A stretch of DNA of 64,000 bases, taken from the NCBI RefSeq assembly GCF_026410545.1, contig NZ_JAPMIT010000004.1:186001-250000 (forward strand), given 5' to 3'. The notes beneath the pieces are model-generated. The model was not told the DNA's origin. It did not search any database and saw only the letters and a list, made by a program, of their open reading frames with translations. This document shows positions 28,406-37,739 of this stretch, in pieces. The stretch is from Microbacterium sp. STN6 (GTDB taxonomy: Bacteria; Actinomycetota; Actinomycetes; Actinomycetales; Microbacteriaceae). The number at the start of each line of letters is the position of its first letter. Positions within the stretch are counted from its first letter, which is position 1. A program made the translations under genes and the position numbers.

Positions 28406-29725
28406 TTGTTTAGCGCCGTCGTACGGATCTTCCGCACCCCCGATCTTCGCCGCAAGGTCGGGTTCACGCTGTTGGTCATCGCCCTGTTCCGCCTCGGCTC
28501 CTTCATTCCGACGCCATTCGTCGACTTCCAGAACGTGCAGGCCTGCCTCAGCGCTTCGCAGGATACGGCGGGTCTCTACCAGCTCGTGAACCTGTTCAGC
28601 GGCGGCGCCCTGCTGAAACTCTCCGTCTTCGCGCTCGGCATCATGCCGTACATCACTGCGTCGATCATCGTGCAGCTGCTGCGCGTGGTCATCCCGCACT
28701 TCGAGACCCTGTACAAAGAGGGCCAGGCCGGCCAGTCCACGCTGACCCAGTACACCCGCTACCTCACCATCGCGCTCGGCATCCTGCAGTCGACCACCCT
28801 CATCACGGTCGCCCGCAGCGGCGCCCTCTTCGGCTCGAGCAACTCGGAGGTCTGCAGCGGCCTCATCACCGACAACTCCTGGTACGCCGTCACCCTCATG
28901 GTCATCACGATGACCGCGGGTACGGGCGTCATCATGTGGATGGGCGAGCTCGTCACCGAGAAGGGCATCGGCAACGGCATGTCGCTGCTGATCTTCACGT
29001 CGATCGCCGCGCAGTTCCCCACCTCGCTCTGGGCCATCGAGCAGGTGCAGGGCCCCGAGGTGCTGGTCGTGGTCATCGCGATCGGCCTCATCGTCGTCGG
29101 CCTCGTCGTCTTCGTCGAACAGTCGCAGCGGCGCATCCCCGTGCAATATGCCAAACGCATGGTGGGCAGGCGAACGTACGGCGGCAACAACACGTACATT
29201 CCCATCAAGGTGAACATGGCGGGCGTGATCCCCATCATCTTCGCCTCGTCGCTGCTGTACCTGCCGGCGCTCATCGCCCAGTTCAACCAGCCCGCAAAGG
29301 GATCGCCCGCACCCTGGGTGCAGTGGATCAACGATTACCTGACCAAGGGCGACCACCCGATGTACATGCTGCTGTACTTCCTGCTGATCATCGGGTTCAC
29401 CTACTTCTACGTCGCGATCACCTTCAACCCAGAAGAGGTCGCAGACAACATGAAGAAGTACGGCGGCTTCATTCCCGGAATCCGCGCGGGCCGACCCACG
29501 GCCGAGTACCTCGACTACGTGCTCACCCGGGTCACGCTGCCCGGCTCGATCTACCTCGGCCTGATCGCGCTCATCCCACTGATCGCCTTCGTCATGATCG
29601 GCGCCAACCAGAACTTCCCGTTCGGCGGCGCGTCCATTCTGATCATCGTCGGTGTCGGCCTCGAGACCGTGAAGCAGATCGATTCGCAGCTGCAACAGCG
29701 GCACTATGAGGGGCTGCTTCGATGA
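28406..29725 (+). CDS. secY: Preprotein translocase subunit SecY
   Basis: 439 residues with ten membrane helices: the channel of the Sec translocon. The unusual TTG start gives [21 protein letters not shown], the conserved N-terminus of actinobacterial SecY. GLGNGMSL-like ([11 protein letters not shown]), [14 protein letters not shown] and [13 protein letters not shown]-type cytoplasmic loops are present. Overlaps adk by ATGA. Confidence 0.98.
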   Translation: MFSAVVRIFRTPDLRRKVGFTLLVIALFRLGSFIPTPFVDFQNVQACLSASQDTAGLYQLVNLFSGGALLKLSVFALGIMPYITASIIVQLLRVVIPHFETLYKEGQAGQSTLTQYTRYLTIALGILQSTTLITVARSGALFGSSNSEVCSGLITDNSWYAVTLMVITMTAGTGVIMWMGELVTEKGIGNGMSLLIFTSIAAQFPTSLWAIEQVQGPEVLVVVIAIGLIVVGLVVFVEQSQRRIPVQYAKRMVGRRTYGGNNTYIPIKVNMAGVIPIIFASSLLYLPALIAQFNQPAKGSPAPWVQWINDYLTKGDHPMYMLLYFLLIIGFTYFYVAITFNPEEVADNMKKYGGFIPGIRAGRPTAEYLDYVLTRVTLPGSIYLGLIALIPLIAFVMIGANQNFPFGGASILIIVGVGLETVKQIDSQLQQRHYEGLLR

Positions 29726-30327
29726 GTGCCGCTCGAAGCGGCGCGCGCCTGCTGATCGTCGGTCCGCCGGGGGCAGGCAAGGGCACCCAGGCGGCGAAGG
29801 TCTCCGACCTGCTCGGCATCCCGAGCATCTCGACGGGCGACATCTTCCGCACGAACATCAGGGAGCAGACCGAACTCGGCGTCAAGGTCAAGGCCATCGT
29901 CGACGCGGGCGACTATGTTCCGGATGAGCTGACCAACGCGCTCGTGGCCTCGCGACTCGAGCAGCCCGATGCCCAGACGGGGTTCCTGCTCGACGGATAC
30001 CCGCGCACACTCGAGCAGGTGCACTTCCTCGACCAGCTGCTCGAGAAGGCCGGAACCGCACTCGACCTCGTGATCCAGCTGACGGCAGACGAAGACGAGC
30101 TGGTTCGTCGGCTCACGCATCGGGCGCACGAGCAGGGCCGCTCCGACGACACCGAGGAGGCGATCCGGCACCGGCAGGGCATCTACCGCCGCGAGACGGC
30201 GCCGCTCGTCGACGTCTATCGCACCCGCGGCCTGCTCGCCGAGGTCAACGGTCTCGGCACTCTCGATGACGTCTCGGGCCGCATCGCCGACGCGCTTACC
30301 GCGCGTGGCATCGGCGCCACGCGATAG
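29722..30327 (+). CDS. adk: Adenylate kinase
   Basis: 201 residues. Interconverts ATP + AMP and 2 ADP. P-loop [10 protein letters not shown] is at residues 14-23, with the AMP site [11 protein letters not shown], and DGYPRTLEQ. The lid is the short form without zinc-binding Cys. Coupled to secY; map follows after 7 bp. Confidence 0.98.
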   Translation: MSAARSGARLLIVGPPGAGKGTQAAKVSDLLGIPSISTGDIFRTNIREQTELGVKVKAIVDAGDYVPDELTNALVASRLEQPDAQTGFLLDGYPRTLEQVHFLDQLLEKAGTALDLVIQLTADEDELVRRLTHRAHEQGRSDDTEEAIRHRQGIYRRETAPLVDVYRTRGLLAEVNGLGTLDDVSGRIADALTARGIGATR

Positions 30328-30334
30328 GGGCGTC

Positions 30335-31165
30335 GTGAGCCTGCGTCACTCGATCTACAAGTCGCCCGCCCAGCTTCGCCTCATGCTCGAGCCGGGCCTG
30401 GCCACGGCAGCCTCGCTTGACGCGGTGGCTGGGGCGATCCGCGCGGGGGTCACGACGGCCGAGCTGGATGCGCTGGCCGAGCAGGCCATCCGTTCCCGCG
30501 GCGGCGCACCGAACTTCATGCTCGAGCCCGGCTACCACCACACCGTGTGCGCCTCGGTCAACGAGGAGGTCGTGCACGGCATCCCCGGCGAGCGCGTGCT
30601 GGAGCCGGGCGACATCGTCTCGATCGACAGCGGGGCGATCCTCGGGGGCTGGAACGGCGACGCGGCGCGCACCTTCGTCGTGCCGGACCCCGCGCATCCG
30701 CAGGTCGTCGCCGAGCGCAACCGTCTCAACGACGTGACCGAGCGCTCGCTGTGGCATGGCATCGCCGCGCTCTCCCGCGCCTCGCACCTGAATGAGGTCG
30801 GCGCTGCGATCGAGGATTCCGTGCGCGGCGAGTCCGACTACGGGATCCTGACCGATTACGTGGGGCACGGCATCGGCCGGCGCATGCACGAGGACCCGCC
30901 CGTGTTCAACTACCGGGTCCGTCAGAAGGGGCCCGAGGTGCGGCCCGGGCTCGTGGTGGCGATCGAGCCGATGATCGTGATCGGCAGCCCGGACACCTCG
31001 GTGCGCGAGGACGGTTGGACCGTCGTGACCGACGACGGTGGCGCGGCCGCCCATTGGGAGCACAGCGTTGCCGTGCACAAGGACGGCATCTGGGTGCTCA
31101 CGGCGGCTGACGGCGGCGCCGCGGGGCTCGCGCCGTTCGGCATCACGCCCGTTCCCGTGGCCTAA
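30335..31165 (+). CDS. map: Methionine aminopeptidase type I
   Basis: 276 residues from GTG 30335. Upstream in-frame codons lie inside adk, and SIYKSPAQLRLM matches the usual N-terminus. Removes the initiator Met. The pita-bread metal ligands are visible: Asp in SIDSGAI and in WNGDAART, His in GHGIGRRMHEDPP, Glu in AIEPM and in WEHSV. The substrate His is in YHHTVCASVNEEVVHGIP. Last gene of the secY-adk-map operon. Confidence 0.97.
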   Translation: MSLRHSIYKSPAQLRLMLEPGLATAASLDAVAGAIRAGVTTAELDALAEQAIRSRGGAPNFMLEPGYHHTVCASVNEEVVHGIPGERVLEPGDIVSIDSGAILGGWNGDAARTFVVPDPAHPQVVAERNRLNDVTERSLWHGIAALSRASHLNEVGAAIEDSVRGESDYGILTDYVGHGIGRRMHEDPPVFNYRVRQKGPEVRPGLVVAIEPMIVIGSPDTSVREDGWTVVTDDGGAAAHWEHSVAVHKDGIWVLTAADGGAAGLAPFGITPVPVA

Positions 31166-31172
31166 CCGCTCG

Positions 31173-31263
31173 GGTCTCGACGCGCTCGCGGCACGAGCTA
31201 GTCGACCGGCGAAAAGTGATCGACCCCGGTGGTCGAGTAGCGTGGCACGCGCGTAGCGAGACC
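31173..31263. repeat. Two type B palindromic repeats, head to head
   Basis: One inverted copy (31173-31207, GGTCTCGACGCG...TAGTCGACC) and one direct copy (31231-31263, GGTCGAGTAG...GAGACC) fill the gap between convergent map and the regulator gene. No separate intrinsic terminator is evident, so the palindromes may serve as one on both strands. Confidence 0.75.
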
Positions 31264-31273
31264 GGCCGCGCGC

Positions 31274-33196
31274 TCAGCTGTCGATGCCGCGCACGAGCTC
31301 CTCGATGAACGTGGGGAAGTCGACCGCGCGCGCGATGATGCGCCGCACCACGTCGCGGTCCGAGAACACGTCGACGAACTGGTCGAACACCGCCTGGAAC
31401 GCGCTGCGCCCGCTCGCGCTGAACGCGATGAGCGCGATCACGTGCACGCGGTTCTCGCCCCACGGCATGGGCTGCTCGTTCACCACGATCGCGATGGCGG
31501 TGCGGCTCGCCGTCATCGTCATCGAATGCGGCACGGCCAGGTCGTCCGTGAAGGCGGTCGACGAGAGGGCCTCGCGGGCGACCGCGGACTCGATGTACGC
31601 ATCATCGACGATGCCGGCCACGCGCATCCGCTCGCCCAAGGCACGGATCATGGCGGCGTCGTCCTCCGCGTGGAAGTTGCGCAGGAACAGCGACGGGTCG
31701 AAGAACTGCAGCAGCTGTTCCTTGATCCTGGCCCGGTGACGGATGCGCCGCACACGTGCGGCGGCCCGGCGCAGCGCCTCGACGTCGGCCTGCGTCAGGA
31801 ACGGCTGGATCACCACCACCCGGTCGCTCATCGGCGCCCCCGGCAGCGTCGTCACCACGAGGTCTGCGGCCAGCTGCGCCCACTCGACGTCGGTGCGGGT
31901 GATCACGATCTCGACCTGCAGCTCGTCGCCGAGCGATTCCTCGATGCGCCGGCGAAGATCGACGTGCATGTCGTAGTAGTTGGGGCACACGATCGCGCAG
32001 GTGACACGCTCGCGACGCCGCGCCTGCCGCTCGAGGTACGAGCCGACGTGCAGGGCGATGTAGGCGATCTCGTCGTCGTTCACATCAATGTGCGCGTAGC
32101 CCTGCAGCTCGCTCGCGATGAAGACCGCGAGCTCGTAGATCATGGGAAAACCGGTCTTGATCGACCGCGTCATCGGGTTGCGTGAGAAGCTGTCGTCCCT
32201 GGCGCGGGCGATGAGGTTCGCGACATGCAGCGAGAGCCGCACCATGAAATCCTCGTCGTCGAGATCGACGAGATACTCCTCGTTCACGCGCTTCACGATG
32301 CGCCGCACCTCGCCAAGGTGCTCCGGGGTGACGTATTCGTCGACGACGGTTTGCACCGGTGCACCGTGCCCGGGCGTCACCACCCGCGTCGTCAGCAGCA
32401 TGGCCAGGTAGTCGAGGTCGGCACCGCTGAGTTCCACCGCGAAATGGCGGCGGATGAGCGCCTCGAGCTGCCCCGAGATCTCCACCACGCGCGGCGGCAC
32501 CTCCGCCCGAGGTCGCCCCGGCCCTGACGGCGCGATGGCTGCCCGGTCGACCGCGATGGCCACGTGCAGCAGCACGTTGTCGACGCCGTACTCGTTGACG
32601 AAGTAGCCGTTCTCGTCGAGCATCGCCATGAGGTCGGTCTTGAACGCGCCGAGGTCGACCGAGGTGAACTCCTCCTGAATGCTGCTGAGGCGAACGAAGC
32701 GCTGCGCGTTCTCGTCCCGGAAGATGCGGCTCAGCATGCGCCGCAGGTCGTACTCGCCGCCGGCGAGCGTCACGGTGCTGCCGTGTCGCACGAGCGAGAG
32801 ACGGCACTCTTCGGCGAGGGTTTTGACCTTGCGCAGGTCTGCCTCGATGGTCGACTCGCTCACGAACAGGCTGTCCGAGAGGTCGTGCACGTCGAGGCCC
32901 TCGGGCGCGTCAGCGAGCCGCCTCGTCAGGTGGTACATGCGCTCCTGCGGTGTATCAGGCGAGGCCTCTCGGCCAGAAGCCTGTGCGAGGAAAGCCGCGT
33001 ACGACTCTCGGTCGAGGCGGTAGCCCTCCGTCGACGACTCGATCACCTCGAGCGGCGCGGCCATCGACTTCACCGCGGTCACGTAGCTGCGCACGCTGCG
33101 CGTCGTCACGCCCAGCCGGCCAGCCAACTCGGCAGCGGTGAGCCAGCCGTCGGCCTGCGAGAGGTGCTCCAGCAGGCGGTCATGTCTGTCGCTCAT
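31274..33196 (-). CDS. mtlR: MtlR-type PRD transcriptional regulator (BglG family)
   Basis: 640 residues. Two N-terminal winged-helix regions (about 1-65, with ELAGRLGVTTRSVRSYV, and 75-160, with DLSDSLFVSESTIEADL), two PTS regulation domains (about 180-285 and 295-400), an EIIB-like domain (about 415-500) and a C-terminal EIIA fructose/mannitol-like domain (about 505-638, with His in AVPHSM). Proteins of this plan are DNA-binding activators of mtl operons, switched by phosphorylation from HPr and EIIB. It is divergent from the mannitol PTS genes with a 142-bp gap, which supports the mannitol assignment. Confidence 0.85.
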   Translation of the reverse strand: MSDRHDRLLEHLSQADGWLTAAELAGRLGVTTRSVRSYVTAVKSMAAPLEVIESSTEGYRLDRESYAAFLAQASGREASPDTPQERMYHLTRRLADAPEGLDVHDLSDSLFVSESTIEADLRKVKTLAEECRLSLVRHGSTVTLAGGEYDLRRMLSRIFRDENAQRFVRLSSIQEEFTSVDLGAFKTDLMAMLDENGYFVNEYGVDNVLLHVAIAVDRAAIAPSGPGRPRAEVPPRVVEISGQLEALIRRHFAVELSGADLDYLAMLLTTRVVTPGHGAPVQTVVDEYVTPEHLGEVRRIVKRVNEEYLVDLDDEDFMVRLSLHVANLIARARDDSFSRNPMTRSIKTGFPMIYELAVFIASELQGYAHIDVNDDEIAYIALHVGSYLERQARRRERVTCAIVCPNYYDMHVDLRRRIEESLGDELQVEIVITRTDVEWAQLAADLVVTTLPGAPMSDRVVVIQPFLTQADVEALRRAAARVRRIRHRARIKEQLLQFFDPSLFLRNFHAEDDAAMIRALGERMRVAGIVDDAYIESAVAREALSSTAFTDDLAVPHSMTMTASRTAIAIVVNEQPMPWGENRVHVIALIAFSASGRSAFQAVFDQFVDVFSDRDVVRRIIARAVDFPTFIEELVRGIDS

Positions 33197-33240
33197 CGCT
33201 CTCCCTGCGACGAGTTAACCACGTTGGGCCGCCGGCGTGC

Positions 33241-33266
33241 CCGCACACCCCCTTCCGGGGGTGCGG
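33241..33266. promoter_or_regulatory. Dyad in the mtlR-PTS divergent gap
   Basis: CCGCAC...GTGCGG arms with inner CCCC/GGGG pairs, one bulged A and a 5-nt loop. It lies between the two divergent starts, so it is a candidate operator for the regulator or a leader hairpin of the PTS transcript. Confidence 0.5.
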
Positions 33267-33338
33267 AAGAAGGTCTGTTGGAGACGCCGCCGCACCCTCA
33301 CGCATCATGAGATGACCGATCAACGCGAGGAGGCGCCC

Positions 33339-33734
33339 ATGACGAAGATCATCGTCGTCTGTGGCGCCGGAGCGTCAAGCACGTTCCTCGCCCACCGCAT
33401 CAACCGACGCGCCGGTGCCGCGCATCTGAGCCTCAGCGCACAGGCCGCGACGGCCTCCGACTACCTGCTGAGGCTCGCCGACGGCGACGTGCTGCTCGTC
33501 GGGCCCCAGCTCGGTGCACAGTTCGATGAGATCACCGAGCGGGCGCACGAGCGGCACGCGTACACGGCTCTGCTGCCGGCCACCATCTACGGGCCGGGCG
33601 GCGACGAGGAGGCCCTCTCGATCGCGGACGGACTGATCGCGAGCGCCGACCTCGACGACAACGACGAGAACAGTGACAACCACGACGACGGCGACCGCGC
33701 CAGCGGCCCCGACCACACAAGCAGGGCAGAGTAG
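33339..33734 (+). CDS. Small PTS EIIB-like protein, lactose/cellobiose type
   Basis: 131 residues from ATG 33339, chosen because AGGAGG lies 6 bp upstream; ATG 33312 would add nine residues. Residues 1-100 look like an EIIB of the lactose/chitobiose family, with phosphorylatable Cys8 in VVCGAGASSTFLA. The C-terminal 30 residues are a run of Asp/Asn/Glu. MtlA already carries its own EIIB, so this lone domain is redundant for mannitol. It may relay phosphate to the regulator or serve another permease. Confidence 0.75.
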   Translation: MTKIIVVCGAGASSTFLAHRINRRAGAAHLSLSAQAATASDYLLRLADGDVLLVGPQLGAQFDEITERAHERHAYTALLPATIYGPGGDEEALSIADGLIASADLDDNDENSDNHDDGDRASGPDHTSRAE

Positions 33735-33777
33735 ACGGTAAACGCTGCACCATACCGGCTACACGAGGGAGTACATC

Positions 33778-34041
33778 ATGGCTGAACGAACGGTTCGCAT
33801 CGCATCCGCTCACGGACTGCACGCGAGGCCTGCGTCGCTGTTCACGCAGGCGGTGGCGCGGGCGGGTATGCCCGTGGAGATCGGCAAGGGCGAGAAGGCG
33901 GTCAACGCCGCGAGCATCCTCGGTGTCATCTCCCTCGGCATCGACAAGGACGACGAGGTGCGCCTGAGCGCCGACGGCGAAAACGCCGAGGCGGTTCTCG
34001 ACGAGCTGGTCGGTCTGCTCACGACCGACCACGACGCCTGA
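33778..34041 (+). CDS. ptsH: Phosphocarrier protein HPr
   Basis: 87 residues. General PTS phosphocarrier with active His15 in GLHARPAS and a regulatory-site Ser in AASILGVISLGI. It passes phosphate from Enzyme I to EIIA proteins. Finding it inside a mannitol locus, next to ptsI, means this operon encodes a complete phosphorelay. Confidence 0.95.
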   Translation: MAERTVRIASAHGLHARPASLFTQAVARAGMPVEIGKGEKAVNAASILGVISLGIDKDDEVRLSADGENAEAVLDELVGLLTTDHDA

Positions 34042-34061
34042 CGCGAGCGGAGACGGTGAGA

Positions 34062-35714
34062 ATGGACTACCAGGGATCAGGGATCGGCACGGGCGTTGCG
34101 CTCGGGCCGGTACTGCGGATGCCGGAGCCTCTGCCCGAGCCCCGGAACGAGCCGCGCACGGCCGACGCCGACGAGGAGAAGGCGAGGGCGGCGACGGCGC
34201 TGAGCGAGACGAGCGAGCACATCACCGCCCGGGGTCTTGAGGCGGGCGGTGCCGCCAAGGAGGTGCTCGAGGCGCAGGCGATGATGGCCGCTGACCCGTC
34301 GCTGCTCGAGGATGTCAACGCGCGCATCGAGGGCGGCTCGACGGCGGAGCGCGCCGTGTTCGAGGCGTTCGCCGGCTTTCGCGACATGCTCGTCGGCCTC
34401 GGCGGCTACATGGCCGAGCGAGCCACCGACCTCGACGACGTCTCGCAGCGCGTGATCGCGCGCCTGTGCGGCGTTCCGGCCCCCGGCGTGCCCGAGTCGC
34501 CGACCCCGTTCGTGCTGGTCGCCCGCGATCTGGCGCCGGCGGATACCGCGCTGCTCGATCTCGACAAGGTGCTCGCGCTCGTCACGAGCGATGGCGGGCC
34601 GACCTCGCACACCGCAATTCTCGCCCGGGAGAAGTCGATCGTCGCTGTCGTCGGCGCATCCGGCGCGCTGCAGATCGAGGAGGGCGCGACCGTGGTCGTC
34701 GACGCCGCGGCCGGGCTGGTCACAGTCGACCCGGACGACGCGCGGCGCGACGAGGCTGAGCGGGCCATCGCCGAGCGCCGCACGCGTGCCGAGGCGCCGG
34801 TGACACCGGGCGCTCTCGCCGACGGCACGCCGGTGCCCTTGCTGGCCAACCTTGGCAGCGCGGCAGGTGCGGCGGATGCGGTGGCGAAGGGTGCGGAGGG
34901 TGTCGGCCTGTTCCGCACCGAGTTCCTCTTCCTCGACGCCGCCGAGGCGCCGAGCGTCGAGGCGCAGCGCGAGCAGTACTCCCAGGTGCTCGCCGCGTTC
35001 GGCGGCCGCAAGGTCGTCGTGCGGGCCCTCGACGCCGGGGCCGACAAGCCCCTGAAGTTCCTGAACGACCAGCACGAGGAGAACCCTGCTCTCGGCCTGC
35101 GCGGGTTGCGGTCCCTGCGGGCGAGCGAGCAGATTCTGCGCGACCAGCTCACGGCGCTGGCCGAGGCTGCGGCGGCGAACGAGGCCGACGTGCAGGTCAT
35201 GGCCCCCATGGTCGCCACCGTCGAGGAGGCCGCGTACTTCGCCGACCTCGCCCACGAGCTCGGCCTCGCGACGGCGGGCGTCATGATCGAGATCCCCGCG
35301 GCGGCGCTGCTGGCCGAGCGCGTGCTCGCCGTGTGCGACTTCGCGAGCATCGGCACGAACGACCTCACGCAGTACACAATGGCCGCCGATCGGATGCTCG
35401 GCACCGTCTCGTCGTACCAGAGCCCCTGGCACCCGGCTGTGCTGCGCCTCGTCGCCGAGGTCGGTGCGGCGGGTGCGCGGCTCGGCAAGCCCGTCGGCAT
35501 CTGCGGCGAGGCGGCCGCCGATCCGCTTCTGGCCGTCGTGCTCGTGGGGCTCGGCGCGACGAGCCTGTCGATGTCGCCGGCCGCGCTCGCCGACGTGCGC
35601 GCCCAGCTGGCCGCGGTCTCGCTCGATGAGGCCAGGAACCTGTCGTCCGTCGCTCTCGCTGCCGCGAGTGCGGAGGAAGCACACGCCGCCGTGCGTGCGG
35701 CACTCACCCGATAG
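34062..35714 (+). CDS. ptsI: PTS Enzyme I (phosphoenolpyruvate-protein phosphotransferase)
   Basis: 550 residues from ATG 34062; the GTG at 34056 lies only 3 bp from the GGAG site (34049-34052), the ATG 9 bp. The phosphohistidine is His183 in GGPTSHTAI. The PEP-binding domain has GVGLFRTEFLF, NPALGLRG and the catalytic Cys in GKPVGICGEAA. Starts the phosphorelay to HPr. Confidence 0.96.
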   Translation: MDYQGSGIGTGVALGPVLRMPEPLPEPRNEPRTADADEEKARAATALSETSEHITARGLEAGGAAKEVLEAQAMMAADPSLLEDVNARIEGGSTAERAVFEAFAGFRDMLVGLGGYMAERATDLDDVSQRVIARLCGVPAPGVPESPTPFVLVARDLAPADTALLDLDKVLALVTSDGGPTSHTAILAREKSIVAVVGASGALQIEEGATVVVDAAAGLVTVDPDDARRDEAERAIAERRTRAEAPVTPGALADGTPVPLLANLGSAAGAADAVAKGAEGVGLFRTEFLFLDAAEAPSVEAQREQYSQVLAAFGGRKVVVRALDAGADKPLKFLNDQHEENPALGLRGLRSLRASEQILRDQLTALAEAAAANEADVQVMAPMVATVEEAAYFADLAHELGLATAGVMIEIPAAALLAERVLAVCDFASIGTNDLTQYTMAADRMLGTVSSYQSPWHPAVLRLVAEVGAAGARLGKPVGICGEAAADPLLAVVLVGLGATSLSMSPAALADVRAQLAAVSLDEARNLSSVALAAASAEEAHAAVRAALTR

Positions 35715-35745
35715 CAGTACCACTGATGAAATGGAGCATCACATC

Positions 35746-37257
35746 ATGACAACGACGTCCCCAGCGACGAAAGCGGGCGGTGGAGCCAGAGTCGGCATCC
35801 AGCGCTTCGGAGCTTTCCTGAGCGGCATGATCATGCCCAACATCGCGGCCTTCATCGCCTGGGGCCTCATCACGGCGTTCTTCATCCCCACCGGATGGAC
35901 GCCGAACGAGGCTCTGGGCAGCATGGTCTCCCCGATGATCACGTACCTGCTGCCGCTGCTCATCGCCAACACCGCGGGCCGCATGGTCTACGGCACGCGA
36001 GGCGGCGTGGTCGCCGCGATCGCGACGATGGGCGTGATCGTGGGCGCCGACATCCCCATGTTCATCGGCGCCATGATCGTCGGCCCGATCGCCGCGTGGC
36101 TCATGAAGAAGATCGACGCGATCTGGGACGGCAAGATCAAGCCCGGATTCGAGATGCTCGTCGACAACTTCTCCGCCGGCATCCTCGGGGCCATTCTCGC
36201 GATCCTCGCCTGGCTGGGAATCTCGCCCGCGGTCACGTGGATCAGCAATATTCTCTCCGAGGCTGTGCACTGGCTGATCAACGCCGGCCTGCTTCCGCTC
36301 GTGAGCATCTTCATCGAGCCGGGCAAGGTGCTGTTCCTGAACAACGCCATCAACCACGGCGTGCTCGACGCCATCGGGATTCAGGATGTCGACAAGACCG
36401 GCAAGTCGATCGCGTTCCTGCTCGAGGCGAACCCCGGCCCCGGCCTCGGTCTGCTTCTGGCGTTCTCGGTCTTCGGCGTCGGCCTCTCGAAGGCCAGCGC
36501 GCCGGGTGCCATCATCATCCAGTTCTTCGGCGGCATCCACGAGATCTACTTCCCGTACGTGCTCATGAAGCCGATCCTGGTGCTGTCGGTCATCTTCGGT
36601 GGCATGACCGGTGTGGCGATCAACGTGGCGTTCGGCTCGGGCCTTCGCGCTCCTGCCTCTCCTGGCAGCATCATCGCGGTTCTCATCAACACGGCGAGCG
36701 ACAGCTACGTCGGCGTGATCCTCTCGGTGGTCGGTGCGGCGGCGGTGTCGTTCATCATCGCGGCGATCATCCTGCGTGCAAGCCGCAAGAAGGACCTCGC
36801 GGCCGAGGCGGCCGGCAACGCCGACACCTTCGGCGCCGCCGTGGCGCAGACCGAGGCCAACAAGGGCAAGAAGAGTTCGGTTCTTGGCAACCTGCGTGAG
36901 GAGGACCGCGAGACGGTCGCCGGGGCCGCCGGTGTGGCCGAGGGCACCGCGACGGTGACCGAGCAGCGGGTGCAGAGCATCGTGTTCGCGTGCGACGCCG
37001 GCATGGGCTCGAGCGCGATGGGCGCATCCGTTCTGCGAAACAAGATCAAGAAGGCCGGCATCAGCGATGTCACGGTCGTCAATAAGTCGATCGCGAACCT
37101 CGAGGACGAGTTCGACCTCGTGGTCACGCACAAGGATCTGACAGATCGGGCGAAGCCGTACACGCCGAGCGCTCGGCATGTCTCTGTCGACAACTTCATG
37201 AACTCGCCGAGGTATGACGAGATCGTGGAACTGGTCAAGCAGCAGCACGACCAGTAG
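35746..37257 (+). CDS. mtlA: PTS mannitol-specific transporter EIICB
   Basis: 503 residues. EIIC (about 15-345) has the conserved MIMPNIAAFIAWGLITA, NHGVLDAIG and FFGGIHEIYFPYVLMKP. EIIB (about 405-503) has active Cys416 in FACDAGMGSSAMGAS. The start at ATG 35746 has GGAG 9 bp upstream. The EIIA is encoded separately by the next gene. Takes up mannitol and releases mannitol 1-phosphate. Confidence 0.95.
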   Translation: MTTTSPATKAGGGARVGIQRFGAFLSGMIMPNIAAFIAWGLITAFFIPTGWTPNEALGSMVSPMITYLLPLLIANTAGRMVYGTRGGVVAAIATMGVIVGADIPMFIGAMIVGPIAAWLMKKIDAIWDGKIKPGFEMLVDNFSAGILGAILAILAWLGISPAVTWISNILSEAVHWLINAGLLPLVSIFIEPGKVLFLNNAINHGVLDAIGIQDVDKTGKSIAFLLEANPGPGLGLLLAFSVFGVGLSKASAPGAIIIQFFGGIHEIYFPYVLMKPILVLSVIFGGMTGVAINVAFGSGLRAPASPGSIIAVLINTASDSYVGVILSVVGAAAVSFIIAAIILRASRKKDLAAEAAGNADTFGAAVAQTEANKGKKSSVLGNLREEDRETVAGAAGVAEGTATVTEQRVQSIVFACDAGMGSSAMGASVLRNKIKKAGISDVTVVNKSIANLEDEFDLVVTHKDLTDRAKPYTPSARHVSVDNFMNSPRYDEIVELVKQQHDQ

Positions 37258-37298
37258 GGCATGCTTCAGGAATAGGTGAAGAGAAGGGCAGGAGCCTC

Positions 37299-37739
37299 AT
37301 GAGCGAGAACGTATTGTCACTCGGGTCGATTTGCGTCACGGGCACGGCGACGAGCCGCGACGACGCCATCCGCGAAGCGGGCAGAGCGCTCGTGGCCGCG
37401 GGGGCGGTGACACCCGAGTACGTCGACTACATGCTCGAACGTGAGGCTTCTGTTTCCACCTACATGGGCAACTACCTCGCCATTCCGCATGGCACGAACG
37501 AGGGCAAGGAGACGATCCTCGCCTCCGCGCTCTCGTTCGTGCGCTACCCGTCTCCCATCGACTGGGACGGCAACGAGGTGCGCTTCGTGGTCGGCATTGC
37601 CGGCAAGGAGAACGGCCACCTCGACATCCTGTCGAAGATCGCCATCATCTTCAGCGACGAGGACGAGGTCGCGAAGCTGCTCGACGCCGACTCGGCCGAA
37701 GAGATCTTCGCCCTGCTCGGCGACGTCAACGAGTCATGA
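37299..37739 (+). CDS. mtlF: PTS mannitol EIIA
   Basis: 146 residues of the fructose/mannitol EIIA family. Active His64 is in LAIPHGTNEG, and GNEVRFVVGIAGKENGHL is conserved. Receives phosphate from HPr and passes it to MtlA Cys416. Overlaps mtlD by ATGA. Confidence 0.95.
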   Translation: MSENVLSLGSICVTGTATSRDDAIREAGRALVAAGAVTPEYVDYMLEREASVSTYMGNYLAIPHGTNEGKETILASALSFVRYPSPIDWDGNEVRFVVGIAGKENGHLDILSKIAIIFSDEDEVAKLLDADSAEEIFALLGDVNES

